Shown here piece by piece: positions 1-8,837 of a stretch of 64,000 nucleotides of DNA. The translations under genes were made by a program, and so were the position numbers. Numbering within the stretch: the stretch's first letter is position 1; the number at the start of each line of letters is the position of its first letter. This DNA comes from JBFLXR01 sp040757065 (GTDB lineage Bacteria; Pseudomonadota; Gammaproteobacteria; Burkholderiales; Gallionellaceae). Under the pieces are notes generated by a model. It searched no databases and had not been told where the DNA came from. It worked only from the letters and a program-made list of their open reading frames with translations. The stretch spans positions 124,001 through 188,000 of the forward strand of contig JBFLXR010000001.1 of the NCBI GenBank assembly GCA_040757065.1, written 5' to 3'.

Positions 1-1
1 C

Positions 2-1009
2 GCCAAGCGTTTATCCGAACATCTCGGCGGTGCGCAAATCTATCTGAAACGCGAAGATCTGAATCATACCGGCGCGCACAAAGTGAACAATGCCATCGGT
101 CAGGCGCTGCTGGCGAAACGCATGGGCAAGAAGCGCGTGATTGCCGAAACCGGGGCAGGGATGCACGGTGTGGCGACGGCGACCGTGGCTGCGCGTTTCG
201 GTATGGAATGCGTGGTGTACATGGGGGCGGAAGACGTGCAGCGTCAAGCGCCGAACGTGTTCCGAATGAAATTGCTCGGCGCAACGGTAGTGCCGGTGGA
301 AAGCGGTTCGCGTACCCTGAAGGATGCCTGTAACGAAGCGATTCGCGATTGGGTGACTAACGTAGAAAGCACATTCTATATTTTCGGGACAGCGGCAGGG
401 CCGCATCCTTACCCGATGATGGTGCGCGATTTCCAATGCGTGATCGGCAACGAAGCGAAGGTGCAGATGCCACAACTGATCGGTCGTCAGCCGGATGTGG
501 TGATTGCTTGCGTCGGCGGGGGGTCTAATGCGATCGGGATGTTCCATCCCTATATCGATGTGCCGGATGTGCGTCTGATCGGTGTCGAGGCCGGCGGCTA
601 CGGTGTGGCAAGCGGCAAGCATGCTGCACCGCTGACGGCAAACGCCAAAATCGGTGTGTTGCACGGCAACAAAGTGTATTTGATGCAGGACGAGAACGGG
701 CAGATCATCGAGACCCATTCGATTTCCGCAGGGTTGGACTACCCCGGGGTCGGCCCTGAGCATTGTTTGCTAAAAGACATTCATCGTGCGGAATATGTGG
801 CGATCGACGACGATGAGGCGATTGCGGCTTTCGATGCGTTATGCCGTTTTGAAGGCATAATTCCGGCGCTGGAATCCAGTCATGCTTTAGGGCATGCGAT
901 GAAGATTGCGCCGGCGATGGGCAAAGATCAGGTGTTGCTGGTGAATTTGTCCGGTCGAGGCGACAAGGATATGAATACGGTGGCTCGCATCAAGGGGATT
1001 ACGCTATGA
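2..1009 (+). CDS. trpB: Tryptophan synthase beta subunit, 5' end outside window
   Basis: TrpB condenses indole with serine to give tryptophan, using PLP, as the beta part of the alpha2-beta2 complex. The reading frame is open from base 2, so the start lies left of the window; compared with the E. coli numbering about 60 residues are missing. The PLP lysine sits in HTGAHKVNN at visible residue 27, and the glycine-rich phosphate-binding loop CVGGGSNAIG is at about position 510. The stop overlaps the trpA start (ATGA), so the two are translationally coupled. Identity is clear from the conserved motifs and from the adjacent trpA. Confidence 0.97.
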   Translation, partial: AKRLSEHLGGAQIYLKREDLNHTGAHKVNNAIGQALLAKRMGKKRVIAETGAGMHGVATATVAARFGMECVVYMGAEDVQRQAPNVFRMKLLGATVVPVESGSRTLKDACNEAIRDWVTNVESTFYIFGTAAGPHPYPMMVRDFQCVIGNEAKVQMPQLIGRQPDVVIACVGGGSNAIGMFHPYIDVPDVRLIGVEAGGYGVASGKHAAPLTANAKIGVLHGNKVYLMQDENGQIIETHSISAGLDYPGVGPEHCLLKDIHRAEYVAIDDDEAIAAFDALCRFEGIIPALESSHALGHAMKIAPAMGKDQVLLVNLSGRGDKDMNTVARIKGITL

Positions 1010-1806
1010 GCCGCATTCAAACGGTTTTCGAAAAACTGAAGTTGCATGGCCGCAAGGCGCTGATTCCGTTTGTGACGGCGGGCGATCCGCATCCGACGCA
1101 AACCGTGCCATTGATGCACGCATTGGTAAAGGGCGGGGCGGATGTTATCGAACTGGGTGTGCCGTTTTCCGATCCGATGGCGGATGGCCCGACTATTCAG
1201 CGTGCTTCCGAGCGGGCATTAAAACACGGTGTTTCGCTGCGCAACGTACTGGATATGGTGGCCGAATTCCGTAAGCAGGATGCGACGACGCCGGTGGTGC
1301 TGATGGGGTATGGGAATCCGATTGAGGCAATGGGCTGGGAAACTTTCTCCAAGCGTTGCGCCGAAGTCGGTGTGGACGGGGTGTTGACGGTCGATTTTCC
1401 GCCTGAAGAAAGCCACGAGGCGTTTGCCCATCTGGAAGCGCATGGACTCGATCCGATTTTCTTACTGGCGCCGACTACCATCGATGAACGGATTGCCGAA
1501 GTTGCCAAACTGGCGCGCGGCTATGTTTACTATGTTTCGCTGAAGGGCGTGACCGGGGCGGGGCACTTGGATCTGGGCGATGTGGCTGCCAAGATTCCGC
1601 ATTTGCGCAAATATTTGGACGTGCCGATTGGTGTCGGTTTCGGGATTCGCGATGCTGAAACGGCGCAGGCGATTGCCCGTTTGTGCGATGGCGTGGTGGT
1701 CGGTAGCCGCATCGTGCAGGAAATCGAACAATCGGCAGAACAACAAGCGGCCGCGAATGTGACGGCACTGGTGAATACATTGCGCCTGGCGATCGATCAG
1801 GCCTAA
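1006..1806 (+). CDS. trpA: Tryptophan synthase alpha subunit
   Basis: TrpA cleaves indole-3-glycerol phosphate to indole and glyceraldehyde 3-phosphate and passes indole through a tunnel to TrpB. The protein has 266 residues, normal for the family. The two catalytic acids, Glu49 and Asp60, fall at exactly the numbering of the Salmonella enzyme (VIELGVPFSDPMADGPTIQ). A phosphate-binding VGVGFGI segment lies near residue 207. The start overlaps the trpB stop by 4 nt, and accD follows after 15 nt. Confidence 0.97.
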   Translation: MSRIQTVFEKLKLHGRKALIPFVTAGDPHPTQTVPLMHALVKGGADVIELGVPFSDPMADGPTIQRASERALKHGVSLRNVLDMVAEFRKQDATTPVVLMGYGNPIEAMGWETFSKRCAEVGVDGVLTVDFPPEESHEAFAHLEAHGLDPIFLLAPTTIDERIAEVAKLARGYVYYVSLKGVTGAGHLDLGDVAAKIPHLRKYLDVPIGVGFGIRDAETAQAIARLCDGVVVGSRIVQEIEQSAEQQAAANVTALVNTLRLAIDQA

Positions 1807-1821
1807 ACGAGGGAGAATACA

Positions 1822-2703
1822 ATGAGCTGGTTCCAGAAACTGTTGCCGCCGAAGATTAAGCGGCGCGTTGGGGAAGAAAGCAAGAAAAATGTGCCGGAAG
1901 GTTTGTGGCATAAGTGCCCCTCTTGTCAGGCGGTGTTGTACCACTCCGACTTGGAGCAAAACCTGAGTGTATGTCCGAAGTGCGGACACCACCACCGTAT
2001 TCCTGCCCGCCAGCGTCTAGATTGGTTGCTAGACCCGGAGGGGCGTTTTGAAATCGGCGCGGAAGTGCTGCCGGTGGATACGCTGAAATTCAAAGACAGC
2101 AAAAAATACAGTGAGCGTTTGACCTCGGCCAAGCGCGATACCGGCGAGGACGATTCGCTGGTGGTGATGCAGGGCAGCATTCATGCCTTGCCGGTAGTGA
2201 CTGCCGCCTTCGAATTCACTTTCATGGGCGGTTCGATGGGTTCAGTGGTCGGTGAACGCTTTGTGCGTGGCGTACAGCTCGCGGTCGAGCAGAATATGCC
2301 GTTTATTTGCTTCGCAGCCAGCGGCGGTGCGCGCATGCAGGAAGGTTTGTTGTCGCTGATGCAGATGGCGAAGACCTGTGCCGCATTGACGCAACTGAGC
2401 GAAGCTAAGTTGCCGTTTATCTCGGTGCTGACCGATCCGACCATGGGCGGGGTATCCGCCAGTTTCGCCTTCATGGGCGATGTGGTGGTGGCCGAGCCGA
2501 ATGCATTGATCGGTTTTGCCGGTGCGCGGGTGATTCAGCAAACCGTGCGCGAGACTTTGCCGGAAGGATTTCAGCGCGCCGAATTCCTGTTGGAACACGG
2601 TGCGGTCGACATGATTGTAGACCGCCGCGAAATGCGCAATCAACTGGCGACCCTGATTACCTTGCTGGGCAATAAACCCGCAGTCGTTGCAGCGGAAGCA
2701 TAA
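1822..2703 (+). CDS. accD: Acetyl-CoA carboxylase carboxyltransferase subunit beta
   Basis: AccD is the beta half of the carboxyltransferase that moves CO2 from biotin on AccB to acetyl-CoA, the first step of fatty acid synthesis. Its 293 residues match the family. The N-terminal zinc ribbon is complete, with Cys32, Cys35, Cys51 and Cys54. The crotonase-like carboxyltransferase core follows, with the oxyanion-hole stretch ASGGARMQEG. A good ribosome site (GGGAG) precedes the ATG. Its place between trpA and folC is the usual proteobacterial order. Confidence 0.97.
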   Translation: MSWFQKLLPPKIKRRVGEESKKNVPEGLWHKCPSCQAVLYHSDLEQNLSVCPKCGHHHRIPARQRLDWLLDPEGRFEIGAEVLPVDTLKFKDSKKYSERLTSAKRDTGEDDSLVVMQGSIHALPVVTAAFEFTFMGGSMGSVVGERFVRGVQLAVEQNMPFICFAASGGARMQEGLLSLMQMAKTCAALTQLSEAKLPFISVLTDPTMGGVSASFAFMGDVVVAEPNALIGFAGARVIQQTVRETLPEGFQRAEFLLEHGAVDMIVDRREMRNQLATLITLLGNKPAVVAAEA

Positions 2704-3984
2704 TTGCAAATACCAGCACCGGCGACGCTGGCCGAGTGGCTGGCCTATCTCGAATCGCTGCATCCCAAGACCATTGCGCTCGGTTTGGAGCGCGTGGTCG
2801 AGGTCAAACGCAGGTTGAACCTGCATCCCGAGTTTCCTGTCATCGTCGTTGGCGGTACCAACGGTAAAGGCTCAGTGTGCGCCATGCTGGAAAGCATGCT
2901 GCATGCTGCCGGTTACCGGGTGGGCTGCTACACTTCGCCGCACTTGCTGCGGTATAACGAGCGAGTCCGTATCGAAAAGCAAGCGCTCGACGATGCGGCG
3001 CTATGCGCCTCTTTCGAAAAGATTGAGCAGGTGCGCGGCGAAATTCCGCTGACATATTTCGAGTTCGGTACGCTGGCAGCAATGGAACGTTTTGTTGCAG
3101 CACAGGTCGAAGTGGCAATACTGGAAATCGGGCTGGGCGGGCGGCTGGATGCGGTGAATGCATTCGATGCCGATTGTGCGGTGATTACCAGCGTGGATAT
3201 CGACCATACCGATTACCTCGGCGATACCCGCGAAGCGATTGCTTTTGAGAAAGCGGGCATCCTGCGGGCGGGGCGGCCGGCGATATACGGTGAAGCAGAT
3301 ATGCCCGTTTCGATTGCGGAACAGGCCAAGCAAGTCGGCGCGATACTTTGGCAGGTGGGCGAAGCCTATTCGTTCCGTAACGAGTCGGGGCAGTGGAGTT
3401 ATCGCGGTCCTGGCGGTTTGCGCAGCGGGTTGCCGCTGCCATCGTTGCGCGGCGGTTATCAGCTATATAACGCCAGTGCTGCGTTAGCGGCATTGGACGG
3501 ATTGCGCGACCGGCTGCCGGTGAGCATGGAGGCGGTACGGCGCGGGCTAGTCGAGGCGAGTGTCCCCGGACGCTTTCAGGTATTACCCGGACGTCCGCAA
3601 ATTATTCTCGACGTGGCGCATAACCCGCATGCGGCCCGTGCGTTGGCGGGCAATCTGGCGGCTTTGCCCCCGGCTGGCCGGACGTGGGCAGTGTGTGCCA
3701 TGCTGAAAGACAAGGATATGCAAGCGGTGGCACAAGCGCTCGGCGAGCGCATTGACGTTTGGCTGCTTGGCGGGATAGATGCGCCGCGGGGCGCGACGTC
3801 TGAAGAATTGGCCGGGGCACTGCGTGCGGCGCAGGTGTCGGGAAAGATACTGACTTTTTCGACCGTGACCGATGCGTTGCGCCATGCCTGTAATGCCGCT
3901 GCCGAAAATGATAGAATTGCTGCATTCGGATCATTTTATACGGTAGCGGAAGTGATGCACGCGCTGAATCTGCGCACTAACTGA
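2704..3984 (+). CDS. folC: Folylpolyglutamate synthase / dihydrofolate synthase
   Basis: FolC adds glutamate to dihydropteroate and then further glutamates to reduced folates, using ATP. The 426-residue protein has the Mur-ligase ATP-binding loop GGTNGKGS at residues 50-57 and the C-terminal domain with DVAHNPHAA near residue 303. The start is TTG placed directly after the accD stop (TAATTG), with GGAAG about 8 nt upstream, so translation is probably coupled to accD. No in-frame ATG near the N terminus would keep the conserved start of the protein. Confidence 0.95.
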   Translation: MQIPAPATLAEWLAYLESLHPKTIALGLERVVEVKRRLNLHPEFPVIVVGGTNGKGSVCAMLESMLHAAGYRVGCYTSPHLLRYNERVRIEKQALDDAALCASFEKIEQVRGEIPLTYFEFGTLAAMERFVAAQVEVAILEIGLGGRLDAVNAFDADCAVITSVDIDHTDYLGDTREAIAFEKAGILRAGRPAIYGEADMPVSIAEQAKQVGAILWQVGEAYSFRNESGQWSYRGPGGLRSGLPLPSLRGGYQLYNASAALAALDGLRDRLPVSMEAVRRGLVEASVPGRFQVLPGRPQIILDVAHNPHAARALAGNLAALPPAGRTWAVCAMLKDKDMQAVAQALGERIDVWLLGGIDAPRGATSEELAGALRAAQVSGKILTFSTVTDALRHACNAAAENDRIAAFGSFYTVAEVMHALNLRTN

Positions 3985-3999
3985 GGCTGCGAACACTCG

Positions 4000-4845
4000 A
4001 TGGCGAAACAGGTAACAGACGAAGAAGCCAAACTTAAGCTGCAAGCGCGTCGGCGCTTGATCGGTGCGGTTGCGCTGACAACGGTGGTCTCCATCGGTTT
4101 GCCGATTCTATTCGATAGCGAACCCAAGCCGGGTGGGCAAGACATCGAGTTGCGCATTCCAGACAAAGATAAAGTGGCCGAATTTCAACCGAACGCCTCT
4201 GCGCCATTGCCGCCTGTCGCGCAGCATCCTGCTTCCGCCCCGATAGTCGCCTCTGCGCCGGCATCCCCGGCTGTCTCTGAGAGTGTCGCTATTGTTCCTG
4301 CGGTTGTACCTACATCGACGGCTCCGGCTGTCAAAGCCGTGACGCCCGCTTCTGCACCGGCTGCAGTCGATAAAGAGAAAGCGTCTGTCAAAGAAGCTGA
4401 GACGGCGAAACATAAAGAGGCTGAGAAGCCGAAAGAAACAGCTAAGCCTAAAGAGGTCGTCAAGCCTAAGGAAAAGACCGAAACCCCGGCAGCAAAGCCC
4501 GAAGTGAAGGCGAAGTCCGATAAGCCGCCTAAGAGCGAAGCGAGCGAGAAACCGGCAAAGGTGGAATCTCCGGCAGAACCCAAGAAAATAGAGGCGGCTA
4601 AACCGAGCGAGAGCGGCGCGTCCTCCGGTGGTTATGTGCTGCAAGTCGGCGCTTTTTCCGATGCGAATGCCGCCAAAACTTCGCAAGCCAAATTATCCAA
4701 GCTGGGTTTCCATGCCTATACTGAAAAAGCGGGCGATAAAGTGCGCGTGCGGGTCGGGCCGTATTCAACTCGCGATGCGGCAGATAAGGCGCGACACAAG
4801 TTGGAAGGAGTCGGGCTGCATCCGAATCTGGTTGCCGTCGAGTAA
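4000..4845 (+). CDS. SPOR-domain cell-division protein (DedD-like)
   Basis: This 281-residue protein is built as a short cytoplasmic N terminus, one membrane helix at about residues 20-38, a long Pro/Ala/Lys/Glu-rich linker (about 55-205), and a C-terminal SPOR domain from about residue 210 to the end. SPOR domains bind denuded peptidoglycan at the septum, so the protein probably acts in the inner membrane at the division site with its SPOR domain in the periplasm. The low-complexity linker is typical of DedD/FtsN-like proteins. It lies between folC and cvpA, the standard place for this family in Betaproteobacteria. Confidence 0.9.
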   Translation: MAKQVTDEEAKLKLQARRRLIGAVALTTVVSIGLPILFDSEPKPGGQDIELRIPDKDKVAEFQPNASAPLPPVAQHPASAPIVASAPASPAVSESVAIVPAVVPTSTAPAVKAVTPASAPAAVDKEKASVKEAETAKHKEAEKPKETAKPKEVVKPKEKTETPAAKPEVKAKSDKPPKSEASEKPAKVESPAEPKKIEAAKPSESGASSGGYVLQVGAFSDANAAKTSQAKLSKLGFHAYTEKAGDKVRVRVGPYSTRDAADKARHKLEGVGLHPNLVAVE

Positions 4846-4860
4846 GGTATGGAGATGACG

Positions 4861-5343
4861 ATGTTCGATTACTGCGTGTTCGCAGTAATCATGTTTTCGG
4901 TGCTGTTGGGTGCTTGGCGCGGCTTTGTTTACGAAGTGCTGTCCATGCTCGGCTGGGTAGCAGCTTATGTCGTGGCGCGCACTTTTGCCTCCAGCGCTGT
5001 GTGGTATATGCCGGATAGTCTGCAGGAAGAAGGCTTGCGCACGGCGGTGGCGTTTACCGTGTTGTTTATCATTGTCTTGCTGGTTTGGGCGGTGTTTACC
5101 TGGGCATTGTCGGGGCTGGTGAAGTTTATCGGCTTGCGCTGGATGGACAGTTTTTTTGGCGCGTTGTTCGGCGTATTGCGCGGTTTGATGCTGGTGGTGG
5201 CGTGTGTGTTGTTGGCCGGGCTGACTAAAATACCGCAGGAGCAGTTCTGGCAAAACGCTTGGTTGCACAAGCCGATTGAAGATTTGGCGCTTACGGTTAA
5301 GGCTTGGTTGCCTGAAGACGTGGCGAAACGGATTAAGTACTGA
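4861..5343 (+). CDS. cvpA: CvpA family membrane protein
   Basis: CvpA is an inner-membrane protein needed for colicin V production in E. coli and linked to envelope stress and purF expression; its molecular activity is not known. About four hydrophobic helices span the 160 residues. I place the start at the third ATG of a cluster (4849, 4855, 4861) because GGAG at 4851-4854 is correctly spaced only for this one and the protein then begins MFDYCVF as in relatives. purF follows after 22 nt and is probably co-transcribed. Confidence 0.9.
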   Translation: MFDYCVFAVIMFSVLLGAWRGFVYEVLSMLGWVAAYVVARTFASSAVWYMPDSLQEEGLRTAVAFTVLFIIVLLVWAVFTWALSGLVKFIGLRWMDSFFGALFGVLRGLMLVVACVLLAGLTKIPQEQFWQNAWLHKPIEDLALTVKAWLPEDVAKRIKY

Positions 5344-5365
5344 TTTAACTTGAAGGGCTGAAACT

Positions 5366-6892
5366 ATGTGCGGCATTTTGGGCGTTGTTGCTCACACACC
5401 GGTCAACCAGTTGTTGTACGACGGACTGCAAGTGTTGCAGCATCGCGGGCAGGATGCTGCCGGGATCGCAACGCTGGAAGGTAATACCTTCCACTTGCAC
5501 AAGGGCAACGGTTATGTGCGCGACGTGTTCCGCACTCGCAACATGCGCGCGCTGCGCGGTAAGGCGGGCATTGCGCACGTGCGTTACCCGACAGCCGGTT
5601 CGGCGGTAGATCACAACGAAGCGCAGCCATTTTACGTGAATTCGCCGTTCGGCATTGTGCTGGGTCATAACGGTAATTTGACCAATACCACGCAGTTGCA
5701 GAAAGAGTTGTTTCTCGACGACCTGCGTCATGTGAATACCAATTCCGATTCCGAAGTGTTGCTTAATGTGCTGGCACACGAGCTGCAAGCCAAGGCGACC
5801 CAGTATCGCCTCGATCCCAAGACGATTTTCGAAGCGGTTTCCGGTGTGCACCGCCGCTGTCGCGGCGCGTATGCGGTGGTGGCGATGATTGCCGGTTACG
5901 GTCTGCTGGCCTTTCGCGATCCATACGGCATCCGCCCGCTGGTGGTGGGCAGCAATCTGAGCGATCAGGGCGTGGAATATCTGGTGGCCTCAGAAAGCGT
6001 TGCGCTGGATACGCTGGGCTTTAAGTTTTTGCGTGACATCGCGCCGGGCGAGGCGGTGTTCATCGATTTTGACGGGCGCTTCCACAGTCAGCAGTGCGCG
6101 GAAAGTCCTGTGCTGAATCCCTGTATTTTCGAATTCGTCTATCTGGCGCGCCCCGATTCCGTGATCGATGGCGTATCGGTTTATGAAACACGGCTGAACA
6201 TGGGCGAATATCTGGCCGACAAGCTGAAGCGCGAATGGCCGGATCACGACATCGACGTAGTGATTCCGATTCCCGATTCCAGCCGTCCGAGCGCATTGCA
6301 ACTGGCGAACCGTTTGGGTATTCCGTTCCGCGAAGGTTTTGTGAAGAACCGCTATATCGGTCGCACCTTTATCATGCCGGGTCAGGCGATGCGCAAGAAA
6401 TCGGTGCGCCAGAAGCTGAATGCGATCAGCGTCGAATTCAAGGACAAGAACGTGTTGCTGGTCGATGACTCCATCGTGCGCGGCACGACCAGTCGCGAAA
6501 TCGTGCAAATGGCGCGCGACGCCGGCGCGCGCAAGGTGTATTTCGCTTCCGCTGCACCGCCCGTGTGCTATCCGAATGTCTATGGGATTGATATGCCGTC
6601 GCGCCGCGAATTGATTGCCACCGGTCGCAGCGATGAAGAGATTTGCCGTGAAATTAGCGCCGATCGCCTGATTTATCAGGATTTGGAAGATCTGAAAGCA
6701 TCCGTGCGCAAAAGCAATCCGGCGCTTGAGCGCTTCGATGCCTCCTGCTTCGACGGCGAGTACATTACCGGCGACATTACCCCGGAATATCTCGACCGCG
6801 TGGAGGCGGCGCGCGCCAACGGTAAGAGTAATAAATCTTCCGAGGACGACCAGATGGAACTCGATCTGGCGATGAGCGCCACCTCGATGTGA
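5366..6892 (+). CDS. purF: Amidophosphoribosyltransferase
   Basis: PurF makes phosphoribosylamine from PRPP and glutamine, the first step of purine synthesis. The nucleophile is Cys2, exposed after removal of Met1 (MCGILG). The glutaminase domain covers about residues 2-230, and the phosphoribosyltransferase domain carries the PRPP loop VLLVDDSIVRGTT near residue 367. The length of 508 residues is normal. It ends the accD-folC-SPOR-cvpA-purF run, and a structured leader with a terminator follows. Confidence 0.97.
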   Translation: MCGILGVVAHTPVNQLLYDGLQVLQHRGQDAAGIATLEGNTFHLHKGNGYVRDVFRTRNMRALRGKAGIAHVRYPTAGSAVDHNEAQPFYVNSPFGIVLGHNGNLTNTTQLQKELFLDDLRHVNTNSDSEVLLNVLAHELQAKATQYRLDPKTIFEAVSGVHRRCRGAYAVVAMIAGYGLLAFRDPYGIRPLVVGSNLSDQGVEYLVASESVALDTLGFKFLRDIAPGEAVFIDFDGRFHSQQCAESPVLNPCIFEFVYLARPDSVIDGVSVYETRLNMGEYLADKLKREWPDHDIDVVIPIPDSSRPSALQLANRLGIPFREGFVKNRYIGRTFIMPGQAMRKKSVRQKLNAISVEFKDKNVLLVDDSIVRGTTSREIVQMARDAGARKVYFASAAPPVCYPNVYGIDMPSRRELIATGRSDEEICREISADRLIYQDLEDLKASVRKSNPALERFDASCFDGEYITGDITPEYLDRVEAARANGKSNKSSEDDQMELDLAMSATSM

Positions 6893-6893
6893 G

Positions 6894-7040
6894 TTGACAA
6901 CAGTAAAACCGGGGTGTAATTTTCACCCTGCGCCGATTTGATGGACAGCTTGCGGGCGCGTAACAAATACAGCTAAAGCGCGGGAAACCCGGTTTTAGCG
7001 CAAGCTGCCGGGTTTTTGCTTTATTGACGCTGGGGTAAAG
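6894..7040 (+). promoter_or_regulatory. Candidate attenuator leader or small RNA upstream of the PaiB-like gene and metZ
   Basis: A possible promoter (TTGACA at 6894-6899, 17-nt gap, weak TAATTT) lies just past the purF stop. The RNA downstream can fold in competing ways. Hairpin P pairs 6972-6984 with 6988-6999 (GCTAAA with TTTAGC, GGG with CCC). Helix B pairs CAGCTTGCG at 6946-6954 with CGCAAGCTG at 6999-7007. Terminator T pairs AAACCCGG at 6985-6992 with CCGGGTTT at 7008-7015 before a T run. P and T share bases and cannot coexist, which is the logic of attenuation. I recognise no known riboswitch class. A free-standing small RNA is the alternative. Confidence 0.4.
6985..7017 (+). terminator. 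Intrinsic terminator between purF and the PaiB-like gene
   Basis: An 8-bp perfect stem (AAACCCGG with CCGGGTTT) encloses a 15-nt loop and ends in five T residues at 7013-7017. It may simply end the purF operon or be the terminator arm of the leader at 6894-7040. Confidence 0.75.
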
Positions 7041-7652
7041 ATGTATCAGCCTGTTGCATTCCAAAATAATGCGTTGACCGACTTGCATGAGGTGATGCGC
7101 ACATATAGTTTTGCGACGGTTGTAACGCAGGTCGACGGACATCCGTTTGCAAGTCATGTCCCGCTTTTGCTTGAGGATGGCGGTGAGTATGGGGTGTTGA
7201 GCGGACATTTGGCGCGCGCGAATCCGCAATGGCAAAGCTTCGCGGACGGGCAGGAGGTTTTGGTGATGTTTCACGGGCCGCACACCTATGTTTCGCCGAG
7301 ATGGTATGCCAGTCGCCAGTCGGTGCCGACTTGGAATTACATCGCGATTCATGCGTATGGCACGGTGCAGTTGATGAGCGAAGAGGAAACGCGGGTTTTA
7401 CTTAGCAAAATGTCCGCGCAATACGATCAAAACGATCCATTTGATTGGTCGGATTTGCCAGAGGCAATGGCTATGCGTATGTTGCAAGAAATTGTTGGTA
7501 TACGGATTCATTTAAGCAAAATTGAAGGTAAATTCAAGTTAAGCCAGAATCGCTCGGAGACCGACCGGAGAAGTGTCATGGAAAAATTGGCTTTGAGTAC
7601 GGAAATGAATGCCAGTCAGAGCGTTGGGTATTGGATGCGCAAACAGTTGTAA
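7041..7652 (+). CDS. PaiB-family FMN-binding protein (putative transcriptional regulator)
   Basis: The 203-residue protein has the PaiB signature: an N-terminal MYQPVAFQ start, an ASHVPLLL strand, FHGPHTYVSPRWYAS near residue 75, VPTWNYIAIHAYG near residue 95, and a C-terminal MEKLA segment. The family has a split-barrel FMN-binding fold. PaiB of Bacillus was reported to repress sporulation and protease genes, but most members have no tested function. A GGGGTAAAG ribosome site precedes the ATG. It sits 12 nt upstream of metZ and is probably co-transcribed with it. Confidence 0.85.
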   Translation: MYQPVAFQNNALTDLHEVMRTYSFATVVTQVDGHPFASHVPLLLEDGGEYGVLSGHLARANPQWQSFADGQEVLVMFHGPHTYVSPRWYASRQSVPTWNYIAIHAYGTVQLMSEEETRVLLSKMSAQYDQNDPFDWSDLPEAMAMRMLQEIVGIRIHLSKIEGKFKLSQNRSETDRRSVMEKLALSTEMNASQSVGYWMRKQL

Positions 7653-7664
7653 GAAAGGTAGAGC

Positions 7665-8837
7665 ATGTCTGAAAATTTGTATCAGCCGGAAACGTTGGCC
7701 TTGCGCGCCGGAACAGAGCGCAGTCAGTTTCATGAACACAGCGAGGCGTTGTTTCTGACGTCCAGTTTTATTTTCGACAGCGCCGAGCAGGCGGCGGCGC
7801 GTTTTATCGGCGAAGAGCCGGGCAATATTTATTCGCGCTTCACCAATCCTACGGTGACGATGTTCGAGCAGCGTCTGGCGGCGTTGGAGGGGGCAGAGCA
7901 GTGCGTAGCGACGGCATCGGGCATGTCGGCGATTTTGTCCTGTTGTATGGGCTTGCTGAAGGCGGGCGACCATGTGGTGGCGTCGCGCAGTATTTTCGGT
8001 TCGACAGTGAATCTGTTCAACAACGTGCTGAAAAAATTCGGCGTTGAGACGACTTTTGTGTCTGCGACCGATGCCGCTGAGTGGGCTGCCGCAGTGCGAC
8101 CGGAAACCAGATTGTTCTTTTTGGAAACGCCGTCCAATCCATTGACTGAAGTATCGGATATTGCGGCGATCTCTGCGGTGGCGAAATCCTGTGGAGCCTT
8201 GCTGGCTGTGGATAACTGTTTCTGTACGCCGATTCTGCAACGTCCGTTGGAATTGGGCGCTGATATCGTGATTCATTCCGCGACCAAGTATCTGGACGGA
8301 CAAGGGCGCGTGCTGGGCGGTGCGGTGCTAGGCAGCAAGAAAAACATGGAAGGGGTATACAACTTTTTGCGTACTGCCGGTCCGACCATGAGCGCTTTCA
8401 ATGCTTGGGTTTTTCTCAAAGGGCTGGAAACGCTGGGTGTGCGTATGCAGGCTCACAGTGCCAATGCCTTGGCGCTGGCACAGTGGCTGGAAGCGCAGCC
8501 GAATGTCGCGCGGGTGTTTTACCCCGGTCTGGCTTCGCACCCGCAGCATGCATTGGCCGGTAAGCAGCAAAAAACCGGCGGCGGGATTGTCTCTTTCGAA
8601 GTGAAGGGCGGCAAGGAAGCAGCATGGAAGGTGATCAACCAGACACGCATGCTGTCGATTACTGCCAACTTGGGCGATACCAAGACGACTTTGACGCACC
8701 CGGCAACGACGACGCATGCGCGGATCACCCCGGAAGCGCGGGCGGCGGCCGGCATTACCGACGGGTTGCTGCGGATCGCCGTCGGTTTGGAAGCGGTGGT
8801 CGATATCCAGGCCGATCTGGCACGCGGGTTGGGCTGA
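7665..8837 (+). CDS. metZ: O-succinylhomoserine sulfhydrylase
   Basis: MetZ uses PLP to make homocysteine directly from O-succinylhomoserine and sulfide in methionine synthesis. The 390-residue protein is a Cys/Met-metabolism PLP enzyme with the Schiff-base lysine at Lys208 (HSATKYLDGQGR) and the VDNCFCTPI strand before it. Cystathionine gamma-synthase belongs to the same family; I prefer MetZ because of the HSATKYLDGQGRVLGGAV pattern and length. The stop overlaps the start of pncC by one base. Confidence 0.9.
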   Translation: MSENLYQPETLALRAGTERSQFHEHSEALFLTSSFIFDSAEQAAARFIGEEPGNIYSRFTNPTVTMFEQRLAALEGAEQCVATASGMSAILSCCMGLLKAGDHVVASRSIFGSTVNLFNNVLKKFGVETTFVSATDAAEWAAAVRPETRLFFLETPSNPLTEVSDIAAISAVAKSCGALLAVDNCFCTPILQRPLELGADIVIHSATKYLDGQGRVLGGAVLGSKKNMEGVYNFLRTAGPTMSAFNAWVFLKGLETLGVRMQAHSANALALAQWLEAQPNVARVFYPGLASHPQHALAGKQQKTGGGIVSFEVKGGKEAAWKVINQTRMLSITANLGDTKTTLTHPATTTHARITPEARAAAGITDGLLRIAVGLEAVVDIQADLARGLG

